64,000 bases of DNA, taken from contig CAVUSX010000012.1 of NCBI GenBank assembly GCA_963744275.1, positions 62,001-126,000 on the forward strand, read 5' to 3'. Both the position numbers and the translations under genes were made by a program. Below the pieces are notes generated by a model that saw nothing but the letters and a program-made list of their open reading frames with translations, had not been told where the DNA came from and did no database searches. Position 1 is the stretch's first letter; each line of letters starts with the position of its first letter. Positions 1 through 7,966 of the stretch are shown in pieces. Source of the stretch: VAZQ01 sp963744275 (GTDB lineage Bacteria > Pseudomonadota > Alphaproteobacteria > Rhizobiales > Xanthobacteraceae).

Positions 1-831
1 GCGGTCGAAATGCGCGCCCGCATCGGAATTGAGCGTCTCCCAATACCGCATGGCCTCGTCCCAGGCCTTGCCCTTGGGGGCCTTGGGACGGCCTTTGAGA
101 TATTCATAGGTCTTTGCGTCGGGCGCGATGAAGCCGGCCTTGGCGCCGCCCTCGACCGACATGTTGCAGACCGTCATGCGGCCCTCCAGCGAGAGCGCGC
201 GGATCGCCTCGCCGGCATATTCGAGCGCATAGCCGGTGCCGCCGGCGGTGCCGATCTCGCCGATGATGCCGAGGATGATGTCCTTGGCGGTGACACCGTC
301 GGGCAGCTTGCCGTCCACCACGGCCCGCATGTTCATCGATTTGCTCTGGATCAGGGTCTGGGTCGCCAGCACATGCTCGACCTCGGAGGTGCCGATGCCG
401 TAGGCGAGCGACCCGAAGGCGCCGTGGGTGGCGGTATGGCTGTCGCCGCACACGATGGTGGTGCCGGGCAGCGTGAAGCCCTGCTCGGGCCCGATGATGT
501 GGACGATGCCCTGGCGCTTGTCGAACTCGTTGTAATATTCGATGCCGAAATCCTTGGCGTTCTGCGCCAGCGTGCGGATCTGCTCGGCGCTTTCGGGGTC
601 CGGATTGGGCACGCTGCGATCGGTGGTCGGCACGTTGTGATCGACCACCGCGAGCGTCTTTTCGGGCGAGCGCAGCTTGCGGCCCGACAGCCGCAGCCCC
701 TCGAAGGCCTGCGGGCTCGTGACCTCGTGCACCAAGTGCCGGTCCACGTAGATCAGGCAGGTGCCGTCGGGCTGCTCGTCGACCAGATGATCGTCCCAGA
801 GCTTGTCGTAGAGGGTGCGGGGCTTGGCCAT
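1..831 (-). CDS. leuC: 3-isopropylmalate dehydratase large subunit, N-terminal part (cut by window edge)
   Basis: The first 277 codons are present and the reading frame is open to base 1, so the C-terminus lies outside the window. The protein starts MAKPRTLYDKLWDDHLV and contains the LeuC/aconitase segments VDHNVPTTDR and VCGDSHTATHGAFG. LeuC with LeuD isomerises 2-isopropylmalate to 3-isopropylmalate in leucine synthesis and holds a 4Fe-4S cluster; the cluster cysteines further downstream are partly out of view. The ATG at 831 opens the conserved N-terminus. It is the last gene of the minus-strand block that begins with ffh, a common order in Hyphomicrobiales. Confidence 0.95.
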   Translation of the reverse strand, partial: MAKPRTLYDKLWDDHLVDEQPDGTCLIYVDRHLVHEVTSPQAFEGLRLSGRKLRSPEKTLAVVDHNVPTTDRSVPNPDPESAEQIRTLAQNAKDFGIEYYNEFDKRQGIVHIIGPEQGFTLPGTTIVCGDSHTATHGAFGSLAYGIGTSEVEHVLATQTLIQSKSMNMRAVVDGKLPDGVTAKDIILGIIGEIGTAGGTGYALEYAGEAIRALSLEGRMTVCNMSVEGGAKAGFIAPDAKTYEYLKGRPKAPKGKAWDEAMRYWETLNSDAGAHFDR

Positions 832-907
832 GGGCGGATTCCTACAGGGCGATTTGGGAGGCTTATTTAGTCGGTCGCAGGCGCGCTGGAAAGTGCCGCA
901 GCTGCGC

Positions 908-955
908 GGCCGTCATGCGGCTAGGCCGTCATGCGGCTCGGCCGCCACGCGGCTT
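908..955. repeat. three tandem copies of a 16-bp unit
   Basis: Three head-to-tail copies of a 16-bp unit (GGCCGTCATGCGGCTA, then the same ending in C, then a diverged copy with CCAC in place of TCAT) lie in the spacer between rplS and leuC. The first two copies differ only at the last base. No function is evident. Confidence 0.7.
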
Positions 956-1072
956 TCAATTCGCGACGGCCTCGATCTCGAGCTTGGTTCCGGTCGAGAG
1001 GCGCGCAGCCGCGGCGACTTGGTAGATCGCTGCGACGCCCGAGCAGGCCGTGGAGTACCAGCCAGCTGGCGC
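956..1072 (-). pseudogene. possible C-terminal protein remnant between rplS and leuC
   Basis: Read on the minus strand, this stretch encodes about 38 residues ending TGTKLEIEAVAN followed by a stop. The ending resembles the last strand of RidA/YjgF-type proteins, but this is a weak resemblance. No start codon or upstream domain is recognisable. The frame runs back into the antisense of rplS. It may be a remnant or simply coding-like GC-rich sequence. Confidence 0.2.
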
Positions 1073-1101
1073 TCGCGCCGCGCAAAGCGACCGCCGCCCG
1101 C

Positions 1102-1497
1102 TTACTTGGCGGGAGCTTCGGCCGTTCCGGCGGCCTGGCGGGTATCGGTCTTCTTCTCGACGATGCGGGCTGATTTGCCGCGCAAGCCGCGCAGGTAATA
1201 CAGCTTGGCGCGCCGCACCTTGCCGCGCCGTACCACCTTGATCGAATCGACCAGCGGCGAATACAGCGGAAAGACGCGCTCGACGCCCTCGCCATAGGAG
1301 ATCTTGCGCACCGTGAAGTTCTCGTTGATGCCGGCTCCCGAGCGCCCGATGCATACGCCCTCATAGGCCTGGATGCGGCTGCGCTCGCCCTCCACCACCT
1401 TGACGTTGACCGAGACGGTGTCGCCGGGCTCGAACGGCGGGATGGTCTTGGCGAGCTTGGTCATCTGCTCTTGCTCGAGCTGCTTGATCAGGTTCAT
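1102..1497 (-). CDS. rplS: 50S ribosomal protein L19
   Basis: A 131-residue protein starting MNLIKQLEQEQMTKLAK, with the L19 core motifs FEPGDTVSVNVKVVEG, RSRIQAYEGVCIGR and RRAKLYYLRGLRGKSARI. L19 sits at the interface between the ribosomal subunits. The start at 1497 is preceded by GGAGAC at good spacing; a longer frame upstream has no family match. The C-terminal tail after the core (KKTDTRQAAGTAEAPAK) is a lineage-typical Ala/Lys extension. It lies downstream of trmD, as in many alphaproteobacteria. Confidence 0.97.
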   Translation of the reverse strand: MNLIKQLEQEQMTKLAKTIPPFEPGDTVSVNVKVVEGERSRIQAYEGVCIGRSGAGINENFTVRKISYGEGVERVFPLYSPLVDSIKVVRRGKVRRAKLYYLRGLRGKSARIVEKKTDTRQAAGTAEAPAK

Positions 1498-1673
1498 GGA
1501 AGTCTCCGTCGGCTGCGCCGGAAATGCAGGGCGCAATTCGGCAAATCAAGTCCGGCCAATGAGGTTACGGGTCGGCGAAGCTCATACGATAAAGAATGCG
1601 CTTTGTCACGCTTTCGCCCCGGCCCGGCCGAATCCCTCGGCCTGAAGGCGTTTGGGGCCGTTTTCATTAAGGT

Positions 1674-2372
1674 TTAGCGGCGGCCCGCCACATAGGCGGC
1701 CCACAGGTCGGGCCGGCGCTCGCGGGTCAGGCGCTCGGCCTCGCTTTGGCGCCAGGCCTTGACCTTGGCGTGGTCGCCGCCGGTCAGCACCTCCGGGATG
1801 GGGCGGCCTTCCCAGACCGCAGGGCGGGTGAATTGCGGATATTCGAGCAGGCCGCCGGTGTGGCTCTCCTCGGCCCCGGAGGCTTCCTTGCCCATGACGC
1901 CCGGCAACAGCCGGATGCAGGCATCGATGAGCGCATAGGCCGCGATCTCGCCGCCCGAAAGCACATAGTCGCCGACCGAGACCTCCTGCAGGTTGCGGCC
2001 CTCGATCAGGCGTTCATCCACGCCCTCGAAGCGGCCGCACAGCACGATGGCGCCGGGCCCGCGGGCGAGCGCCTCGACCCGCGCCTGGGTGAGCGGGATG
2101 CCGCGCGCGCTCATCAGGAGGCGAGGGCGCCCGTCGGCTTCCGGGGTTATGGCGTCCAGCGCGCGGGCCAGCACGTCGGGGCGCATCACCATGCCGGGAC
2201 CGCCGCCCGAGGGGGTGTCGTCCACGGAGCGGTGCCGGTCGGTCGCGTGGGTGCGAATATCGATGGTGTCGAGGCCCCACAGCCCGCCGGCAAGCGCCTT
2301 GCCGGCGAGGCTCAGCCCCAGCGGTCCGGGGAACATCTCGGGGAAGATGGTGAGCACGCTCGCGCGCCACAT
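1674..2372 (-). CDS. trmD: tRNA (guanine-N1)-methyltransferase
   Basis: A 232-residue protein that methylates G37 at N1 in tRNAs reading CUN, CCN and CGG codons, using S-adenosylmethionine in a trefoil-knot fold. Visible motifs are the N-terminal SVLTIFPEMF, SGGGPGMVM, the knot motif LCGRFEGVDERLIE, VGDYVLSGGE and SHTGGLLEYPQFTRP. The length is normal for the family. It is embedded in the rpsP-rimM-trmD-rplS group, although here a NADAR gene lies between rimM and trmD. Confidence 0.97.
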   Translation of the reverse strand: MWRASVLTIFPEMFPGPLGLSLAGKALAGGLWGLDTIDIRTHATDRHRSVDDTPSGGGPGMVMRPDVLARALDAITPEADGRPRLLMSARGIPLTQARVEALARGPGAIVLCGRFEGVDERLIEGRNLQEVSVGDYVLSGGEIAAYALIDACIRLLPGVMGKEASGAEESHTGGLLEYPQFTRPAVWEGRPIPEVLTGGDHAKVKAWRQSEAERLTRERRPDLWAAYVAGRR

Positions 2373-2399
2373 GGTCGGAGGTCCGGTTGTTGGTTGTTT

Positions 2400-2473
2400 G
2401 TAGGATGGGTTGAGCGTTTGCGAAACCCATCAACCGCCGCCGATGGGTTTCACAAGAGCTCAACCCATCCTAC
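2400..2473. repeat. 74-bp imperfect palindrome (repeat family A)
   Basis: The outer arms are GTAGGATGGGTTGAGC and its reverse complement; inner arms GAAACCCATC and GATGGGTTTC flank a short centre. This is the form of the REP-like palindromes common between genes in Bradyrhizobium relatives. The in-frame stop of the upstream NADAR gene (2460-2462) lies inside the right arm, so the repeat has inserted at or replaced the 3' end of that gene. Confidence 0.85.
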
Positions 2474-2910
2474 GAAGATTCCGCAACTCCGCGCGGATGC
2501 GTTCGATGATCTTGCCGAGCCGGTTTTGCCCGGTGCCGTCGCGGCCGACGCCCCAGTAGTAATCGGTCGGGCGCGGTCTCGACGATGTCCTCCTCCCCGG
2601 TCGCCAGCAACATCTCGCGCAACTGCGGATGCAGCTCGAACTTGCGCTTGACCGCGCGATACATGACCTCGTCCTTCACCGCGTCCCAGTCGGGGCGGAT
2701 CGCGGCCTTGTTCTGGTCGGCCAGATTCTTGGCGATCACCGGCTTGGCGGCCTTGCGGATCGACTTGCGCAGCTGCGGATCGGCGAATTTCTGCGCCTGA
2801 TAATAGTGCTCGACGCTCGGCCAGCGCGCTTCATCGAGATCGATCCCGAACGGCGCGAAGTTCGAGAATTCCCGGTGCGTCTCCGATTGCGAGAAGAAGC
2901 AGATCGCCAT
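2460..2910 (-). CDS. NADAR-family protein, broken by a one-base insertion near its C-terminus
   Basis: NADAR (YbiA-like) proteins are N-glycosidases acting on ADP-ribose-type substrates; some reverse ADP-ribosylation, including of guanine in DNA in DarT-NADAR systems. The sequence shows ICFFSQ, FSNFAPFGIDLD, WPSVEHYYQAQKF and LLATGEEDIVE in order. The conserved end (TDYYWGVGRDGTGQNRLGK) is present but shifted one frame near 2570, where an extra base follows GCGCCC. The uncorrected frame ends at 2470 with a nonsense tail; the corrected frame ends at 2460. The start may be ATG at 2910 or GTG at 2922. It is 42 bp downstream of rimM and in the same direction. Confidence 0.85.
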
Positions 2911-2952
2911 GGCTTTGTTCACTGGAACGGATGAGCGAGTTTTTCGAGCAAG

Positions 2953-3459
2953 TCATTTGAACAGGCCTTGCGGCGGATCGATGACGATGCGGCCGCCCGC
3001 GATATCGACCACCGGCACGGTCGCGGCGTTGAACGGCATCAGCACGGTGTCGGCGGCGCCGGGCTGGCGCAGCTCCAACAGATCGCCGGCGCCGAAATCA
3101 TGGATGCCCACGATGGTGGCGAGCGCGGTGCCGTCGCGGTCTTCGGCCCGCAGCCCGATCAGGTCGGCATGGTAGAACTCCTCTGCGGCCGGCGCCGGCA
3201 GCCGGTCACGCGCCACGTAGAGGTCGAGGTTGGTGAGCCGCGCGGCGGCGTCGCGGTCGCGCACGCCCGAGAGCCGTACCACCAGATGGTCCTTGGCGGG
3301 GCGCAGCGCCTCGATCTCGAAGTGCTGCGTGCCGTCCTGGCTTTCCAGCGGCCCGTAATCCGCGACCGCGGCCGGGTCGGCGGTGAACGTCCAGAGCTTC
3401 ACCTCGCCCTTGATGCCGTGCGCGGCCCCGATCCGGGCCACGCAGATGCGCTCGACCAC
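2953..3459 (-). CDS. rimM: 16S rRNA processing protein RimM
   Basis: A 168-residue protein with the N-terminal RimM motif ICVARIGAAHGIKGEVKLW and the PRC-barrel region EFYHADLIGLRAEDRDG. It ends VVDIAGGRIVIDPPQGLFK, close to the usual DPPEGL ending. RimM binds S19 and helps mature the 30S head. It follows rpsP by 23 bp on the same strand, consistent with co-transcription. Confidence 0.96.
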   Translation of the reverse strand: MVERICVARIGAAHGIKGEVKLWTFTADPAAVADYGPLESQDGTQHFEIEALRPAKDHLVVRLSGVRDRDAAARLTNLDLYVARDRLPAPAAEEFYHADLIGLRAEDRDGTALATIVGIHDFGAGDLLELRQPGAADTVLMPFNAATVPVVDIAGGRIVIDPPQGLFK

Positions 3460-3482
3460 GGGCGCCTATCCGGTGCGCGTCA

Positions 3483-3878
3483 TCACGCCGGCGCTGCCGC
3501 CGCTGCGGCCGCCGCCTTGGCCTTGGCGGCTTCCTTGGCGGCCTCCTTCTCCTTTTCCTTGGTTTCGGCCATGACCTTGCGCTCCTTGCGCGGGACCGCC
3601 CGCTCCGGATTGTTGCGCTTGGGGCGCGCCATCACGCCGGCCTGGTCGAGAAAGCGCAGCACCCGGTCGGTCGGCAGCGCGCCCTTGGCCATCCAGGCCT
3701 TGACCTTGTCGAGATCGAGCTTGAGCCGCTCGGTCTTCTCCTTCGGCAGCAGCGGATTGAAATAGCCGATGCGCTCGATGAAGCGGCCGTCGCGCGGCGA
3801 GCGGCTGTCGGCGATCACGATATGGTAGAACGGCCGCTTCTTGGTGCCGGCGCGGGCGAGACGGATTTTCAGGGACAT
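3483..3878 (-). CDS. rpsP: 30S ribosomal protein S16
   Basis: A 131-residue protein starting MSLKIRLARAGTKKRPFYHI and continuing through RDGRFIERIGYFNPLLP and KVKAWMAKGALPTDRV, the S16 core. The core is followed by an Ala/Lys/Glu-rich tail (KEKEKEAAKEAAKAK) of about 40 residues that is typical of alphaproteobacterial S16 proteins. It lies between ffh upstream and rimM downstream on the minus strand. Confidence 0.97.
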   Translation of the reverse strand: MSLKIRLARAGTKKRPFYHIVIADSRSPRDGRFIERIGYFNPLLPKEKTERLKLDLDKVKAWMAKGALPTDRVLRFLDQAGVMARPKRNNPERAVPRKERKVMAETKEKEKEAAKEAAKAKAAAAAAAAPA

Positions 3879-3908
3879 CGGGATTCCTTTCGGTTGGATT
3901 TAATTCTG

Positions 3909-3992
3909 GTAGCCCGGATGAAGGCGCGCAGCGCCGTCAATCCGGGAACGCCGCACCCGGATTGCGGCGCTGCGCGCCTTCATCCGGGCTAC
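3909..3992. repeat. 84-bp imperfect palindrome (repeat family B)
   Basis: The arms GTAGCCCGGATGAAGGCGCG and its reverse complement enclose a centre containing CCGGGAACGCC. It fills most of the 136-bp gap between ffh and rpsP. Related shorter elements occur at 12834-12921 and 27548-27595. Confidence 0.9.
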
Positions 3993-4014
3993 GCGTGTCT
4001 AGCATGACGCGCCC

Positions 4015-5580
4015 TCATTTCTTCTTCCCCAGTCCCGGGTAGCCGCCGAGGCCGGGGAGCTTGGGGGCGCCCAGCCCGGGCAGGTTGCCGGGGAAGCGGG
4101 GCGGCAGGCCCGGCACGGTGGGCGGAAGACCCGGAGGCGCGCCTGGCATGCCCGGCGGCAACCCACCGGGCGGCATGCCGCCAGGCATCTTCTCGGCGAG
4201 CTTGGCCATCTGCTCCGGGCTCGGCATGCCGCCGGAGCCCAGTCCCAGCATGTTGGCGATGCCGGCCATGGGGCCGCGCTTGCCGCCGCCCATCGACTTC
4301 ATGACGTCCGCCATGGTGCGCTGCATCTTGAGCATGCGGTTGATGTCCTCGACCTTGGTGCCGGAGCCGGCCGCGATGCGCTTCTTGCGGCTGGCCTTGA
4401 GGAGGTCGGGGTGGCGGCGCTCCTGCGGGGTCATGGAATCGATCGCCGCCACCTGGCGCTTGAGCACGCGCTCGTCGAGGTTGGCGGAGGCGAGCTGGTT
4501 CTTCATCTTGGCGATGCCGGGCAGCATGCCCATGAGGCCGCTCATGCCGCCCATCTGCTGCATCTGCATCAGCTGATCGCGCAGATCGGTGAGATCGAAA
4601 GCGCCCTTGCGCATGCGCTCGGCGGTGCGCATGGCCTTCTCGGCATCGATGGTGGCGGCCGCCTTCTCGACCAGGGACACGATGTCGCCCATGCCGAGAA
4701 TGCGGTCGGCGATGCGGGCCGGGTGGAAGTCCTCGAGCGCATCGAGCTTCTCGCCGGTGCCCATGAGCTTGATCGGCTTGCCGGTCACGGCCCGCATGGA
4801 GAGCGCGGCGCCGCCGCGGCCGTCGCCGTCGATGCGGGTGAGCACGATGCCGGTGAGGCCGACCCGCTCGTTGAACGAGCGCGCCAGATTGACCGCGTCC
4901 TGGCCGGTCAGGCTGTCGGCGACCAGCAGCACCTCGTGCGGATTGGCGGCGCGCTTGACCGCGGCCGCCTCCTCCATCATGGCGTCGTCGAGGGTGGTGC
5001 GGCCGGCGGTGTCGAGCACCACCACGTCATAGCTGCCGAGCCGGGCGGCCTGCAGGGCGCGCTGCGCGATCTGGGTCGGCCCCTGGCCTTCCACGATCGG
5101 CAGCGTCTCGATCCCGACCTGGCGGCCGAGCACCGCCAGCTGCTCCATGGCGGCCGGACGGCGCACGTCGAGCGACGCCATCAGGACCTTCTGCTTCTGC
5201 AGGTCGGTGAGCCGCTTGGCGAGCTTGGCGCTGGTGGTGGTCTTGCCCGAGCCCTGCAGCCCCACCATCATGATGGCGATCGGGGCGGGGGCGTTGAGAT
5301 CGATCGGCTCGGCCTGCGCGCCCAGCGTCGCGATCAGCTGGTCGTGCACGATCTTGACCACCAGCTGGCCGGGCGTGACCGACTTGACCACCTCGACCCC
5401 GACCGCATGGCGGCGCACCTCGTCGCAGAAGTCGCGCACCACGTCGAGGGCGACATCGGCCTCCAGGAGCGCGCGGCGAACCTCGCGCAGCGCCGCATCG
5501 ACGTCGGCTTCGCTGAGCGCGCCGCGCCGGGTCAGGCGATCCAGGATGCCGCCGAGCTTTTCCGAGAGTGAGTCGAACAT
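4015..5580 (-). CDS. ffh: signal recognition particle protein Ffh
   Basis: A 521-residue SRP54-type GTPase that delivers nascent inner-membrane proteins to FtsY. The N domain begins MFDSLSEKLGGILDRL. The G1 loop GLQGSGKTTTSAKLA is near residues 107-121, followed by DVRRPAAMEQL, VVLDTAGR and TRIDGDGRGGAALS. The methionine-rich M domain (QLMQMQQMGGMSGLMGMLPG) carries the SRP RNA and signal-peptide groove. A Pro/Gly/Met-rich tail of roughly 60 residues follows. The start at 5580 was chosen because the family N-terminus begins there; an open frame continues 17 codons upstream. Confidence 0.97.
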   Translation of the reverse strand: MFDSLSEKLGGILDRLTRRGALSEADVDAALREVRRALLEADVALDVVRDFCDEVRRHAVGVEVVKSVTPGQLVVKIVHDQLIATLGAQAEPIDLNAPAPIAIMMVGLQGSGKTTTSAKLAKRLTDLQKQKVLMASLDVRRPAAMEQLAVLGRQVGIETLPIVEGQGPTQIAQRALQAARLGSYDVVVLDTAGRTTLDDAMMEEAAAVKRAANPHEVLLVADSLTGQDAVNLARSFNERVGLTGIVLTRIDGDGRGGAALSMRAVTGKPIKLMGTGEKLDALEDFHPARIADRILGMGDIVSLVEKAAATIDAEKAMRTAERMRKGAFDLTDLRDQLMQMQQMGGMSGLMGMLPGIAKMKNQLASANLDERVLKRQVAAIDSMTPQERRHPDLLKASRKKRIAAGSGTKVEDINRMLKMQRTMADVMKSMGGGKRGPMAGIANMLGLGSGGMPSPEQMAKLAEKMPGGMPPGGLPPGMPGAPPGLPPTVPGLPPRFPGNLPGLGAPKLPGLGGYPGLGKKK

Positions 5581-5812
5581 GGCGGACCTTGAGGTTGCCC
5601 CAACAAACGGTTTCGGCGCCCGAGGGCGCATCGCGCTGTCGGGCGGTTGCCTCCGGCCCTTTGGACCGGTCGGCGGTTCGGTAATGACGGCTCTTAGGTG
5701 AGCGCCCGCAACCTAAGGAGGAGGGGTGGCTGAGTCAAGGCATCGGAGGCGTTCCGGGCCTGGCTCGGAGGTTGCGGCACTCGGAAATTTCGAATTAGGT
5801 AGAGCCTATGCT

Positions 5813-5900
5813 TTGTCATCGCCGGGCTTGTCCCGGCGATCTCGATCAGGGAAGCACCATGCCCTCCTCGTCGGGATGGCCGGAACAAGTCCGGCCATGA
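5813..5900. repeat. 88-bp imperfect palindrome (repeat family C) in a 391-bp spacer
   Basis: The element starts TTGTCATCGCCGGGCTTGTC and ends with GATGGCCGGAACAAGTCCGG then CCATGAC, two nested hairpins read from either strand. A second copy lies at 37373-37474. The rest of the spacer 5581-5971 holds only the divergent upstream regions of ffh and the next gene. Confidence 0.85.
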
Positions 5901-5971
5901 CAATCGAGAGGTCCGTTTGCAATTGGGGGGCCGTTGCAATCGAGGGGTCCGTCTTCCGGGGAGGTCAGCGA

Positions 5972-6520
5972 ATGGATGCCGGTGCGTCCGCCGTCGAGGA
6001 ACAAGCCAAGGCCGAGCTGCACGGCAGCGCCATCCTGGCCGCCATCAAGGAAAGCGGCGTGGAATTCGTGCTGTCGGTGCCCGACATCGTCACCAGCGCC
6101 GGGCTGCTGCGGCCGATCGCGCGCGATCCACAGCTGCGCCTGGTGCGGGTCTGCAAGGAGGACGAATGCATCGGCATCGCGTCCGGCCTGCATTATTACG
6201 ACAAGCGCGCCCTGATCCTCATCCAGTACACCGGCTTTCTCGACTCCATCAACGCGATCCGGGCGGTGGCGGTCGAGTACAAGCAGCCGATCTGCATGAT
6301 GATCGGCCTGTTGGGCCACGAGCCCGAACGCCCGCCCACGCAGTCGGGCCGCTATGGGGTGCGCATCATCGAGCCGATCCTGGACGCCATGGGGATCGCG
6401 CATGATCTCATCAGCCAGGATGCCGACGTGGGTAAGATCAAGCCCGCCATCGACAAGGCCTATGCGCAATCGCTGCCGGTCGCGCTCCTGATCGGGCGCC
6501 GGCCGCTGCCGCCGGGATGA
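5972..6520 (+). CDS. ThDP-dependent decarboxylase, alpha (PYR) subunit, sulfopyruvate decarboxylase-like
   Basis: A 182-residue protein resembling the ComD/alpha subunit of sulfopyruvate or phosphonopyruvate decarboxylase. It carries the pyrimidine-binding half of a thiamine diphosphate enzyme. Visible features are the N-terminal ILAAIKESGVEFVLSVPD, the segment VCKEDECIGIASGLHYY with the glutamate expected to activate ThDP, and the IQYTGFLDSINAIR region. ATG at 5972 follows GGGGAGG with 7-bp spacing. The partner PP-domain subunit is encoded 19 bp downstream, with a second copy after that. The substrate is not determined by sequence; no ComA/ComB/ComC homologue is in the window. Confidence 0.85.
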   Translation: MDAGASAVEEQAKAELHGSAILAAIKESGVEFVLSVPDIVTSAGLLRPIARDPQLRLVRVCKEDECIGIASGLHYYDKRALILIQYTGFLDSINAIRAVAVEYKQPICMMIGLLGHEPERPPTQSGRYGVRIIEPILDAMGIAHDLISQDADVGKIKPAIDKAYAQSLPVALLIGRRPLPPG

Positions 6521-6539
6521 CGCCGAGGGATAAGCGCAA

Positions 6540-7102
6540 ATGATGAAACGCGACGAATGCTTCCGCATCCTCGCCCGCCACGTGACGGACGAGATCGTGA
6601 TCGCCTCCTACAGCGCGGCCGCCGAGTGGAACGAGCTCAATCCGCGCCTGCGCAACTATTTCTCGGTCGGCGCCATGGGGCTCGCCTCCTCGCACGGCCT
6701 GGGGCTCGCGCTCGGAGGCCGCAGCAACGCGTGCTGGTGCTCGACGGCGACGGCAGCCTGTTGATGAATCTCGGCAGCCTGGTGTCGATCGCCGCCGCGG
6801 CGCCCAAGAACCTCGTGCATTTCGTCTGCCACAACGGCACCTACGAGGCCAACGGCTCGCACCCGATCCCCAACCCGAACGTGGATTTCTCCGCCATGGC
6901 GAAGGCGGCCGGCTATGCCCAATGCCACGATTTCGCCGAGCTCACCTCCTTCGAGCAGCAGATCGGGCATGTGCTGGGGCAGGACGGGCCGGTATTCGCG
7001 ACCCTCAAGGTGGAGCGCAGCAAGCCGCTGACCTACGACTATCCGGCGCTGTACGCGGCCGACAAGCGCAAGGCGCTCAAGGCGGCCTTGGCGGCAGGAT
7101 GA
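6540..7102 (+). pseudogene. ThDP-dependent decarboxylase beta (PP) subunit, copy 1, frameshifted
   Basis: The first 60 residues (MMKRDECFRILARHVTDEIV to SSHGLGLALGG) are in one frame. The rest (QRVLVLDGDGSLLMNLGSLV, FVCHNGTYEANGSHPIPN) is in the next. Adding one C to the GGCC run near 6718 would restore a 187-residue beta subunit. The GDG...N motif that holds ThDP-Mg is intact. The gene follows the alpha subunit by 19 bp and is closely similar to the intact copy at 7247. The indel may be real or a sequencing error. Confidence 0.85.
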
Positions 7103-7114
7103 TCAACATGCACT

Positions 7115-7214
7115 TGTCCCGGCCTTGAGCCGGGACCGCTCCAGGCTCCGGCGTTTGGAACGGTCCCGGGTCTGCATCGCACCACTGAGAACGTGCTGCG
7201 CTGCGCCCGGGACA
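7115..7214. repeat. intergenic repeat family D (about 100 bp)
   Basis: It starts TGTCCCGGCCTTGAGCCGGG and ends CTGCGCCCGGGACA, with an inner GTTTGGAACGGTCCCGG block. Longer copies lie at 42873-43003 and 44801-44940. It separates the two paralogous beta-subunit genes. Confidence 0.8.
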
Positions 7215-7246
7215 CGTGCAAAACAACACTGCAGCGGACCGCACCA

Positions 7247-7813
7247 ATGATGAAGCGGGATGAATGCTTCCGGGTCCTGGCGCGGCACTTGCGCGACGAG
7301 ATCGTCATCGCGGTCTATTCCTCGGCCTTCGATTGGCTCGAGATCGCGCCGCGGGCACTCAACTACTTTTCGTTCGGGGGCATGGGGCTCGCGTCCTCGC
7401 ACGGGCTCGGGCTCGCGCTCGGGTGTCCCGACCGGCGGGTGATCGTGCTCGACGGCGACGGCAGCCTGTTGATGAATCTCGGCACGCTGGTGACCATCGG
7501 GGCGGCGGCGCCAGCGAACCTCGTTCATTTCGTGTGCCGCAACGGCACCTACGAGGCCAACGGCTCCCATCCGATCCCCAACGCCGCGGTGGATTTCAAC
7601 GGCCTGGCGCGCGCCGCCGGCTACCGGGCGCTGCATGAATTCTCGCAGCTCGCGGATTTCGAGGCCCGGATCCCGCAAGTGTTGAAGCAGGAGGGCCCGG
7701 TGTTCGCGACGCTCCATCTGGAGAAGGGCGCGCTTTCGCCGCAGTTCGACTATCGCCGCCTCGACGACCCCGCCCGGCGCGTGGCGTTCCGGGCGGCGCT
7801 GCGGGGTTTGTAA
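7247..7813 (+). CDS. ThDP-dependent decarboxylase beta (PP) subunit, copy 2
   Basis: A 188-residue protein homologous along its whole length to the frameshifted copy at 6540. It carries the same N-terminus MMKRDECFRVLARHL, the ThDP-Mg motif VLDGDGSLLMNLGTLV followed by CRNGTYEANGS, and a variable C-terminal tail. The PP subunit binds the diphosphate of ThDP and needs a PYR subunit; the only one in view is encoded at 5972. Two adjacent ATG codons (7247, 7250) are possible starts. If copy 1 is truly broken, this copy would be the functional partner. Confidence 0.85.
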   Translation: MMKRDECFRVLARHLRDEIVIAVYSSAFDWLEIAPRALNYFSFGGMGLASSHGLGLALGCPDRRVIVLDGDGSLLMNLGTLVTIGAAAPANLVHFVCRNGTYEANGSHPIPNAAVDFNGLARAAGYRALHEFSQLADFEARIPQVLKQEGPVFATLHLEKGALSPQFDYRRLDDPARRVAFRAALRGL

Positions 7814-7966
7814 GATTGTTGGATGGGCGAGAGCGAGGCGAAACCCGACTTGTGGGGCCGCAATCCAGCGGCCGCGCGCCCGCTTTGCCGACACCAGCCC
7901 GCAGCGTTACAATGCCCGACTTGGTGCGCATCGTCGCCCGCCGGGGCGGCGGCCAGGATCGACGAC

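Noticed and set aside
10..870. Long plus-strand frame opposite leuC
   Set aside because: High GC makes long antisense frames; the minus strand encodes LeuC motifs, the plus frame matches nothing.
4411..5571. 386-residue plus-strand frame opposite ffh
   Set aside because: Antisense of a clear Ffh gene, with His/Gly/Ala-rich shadow composition.
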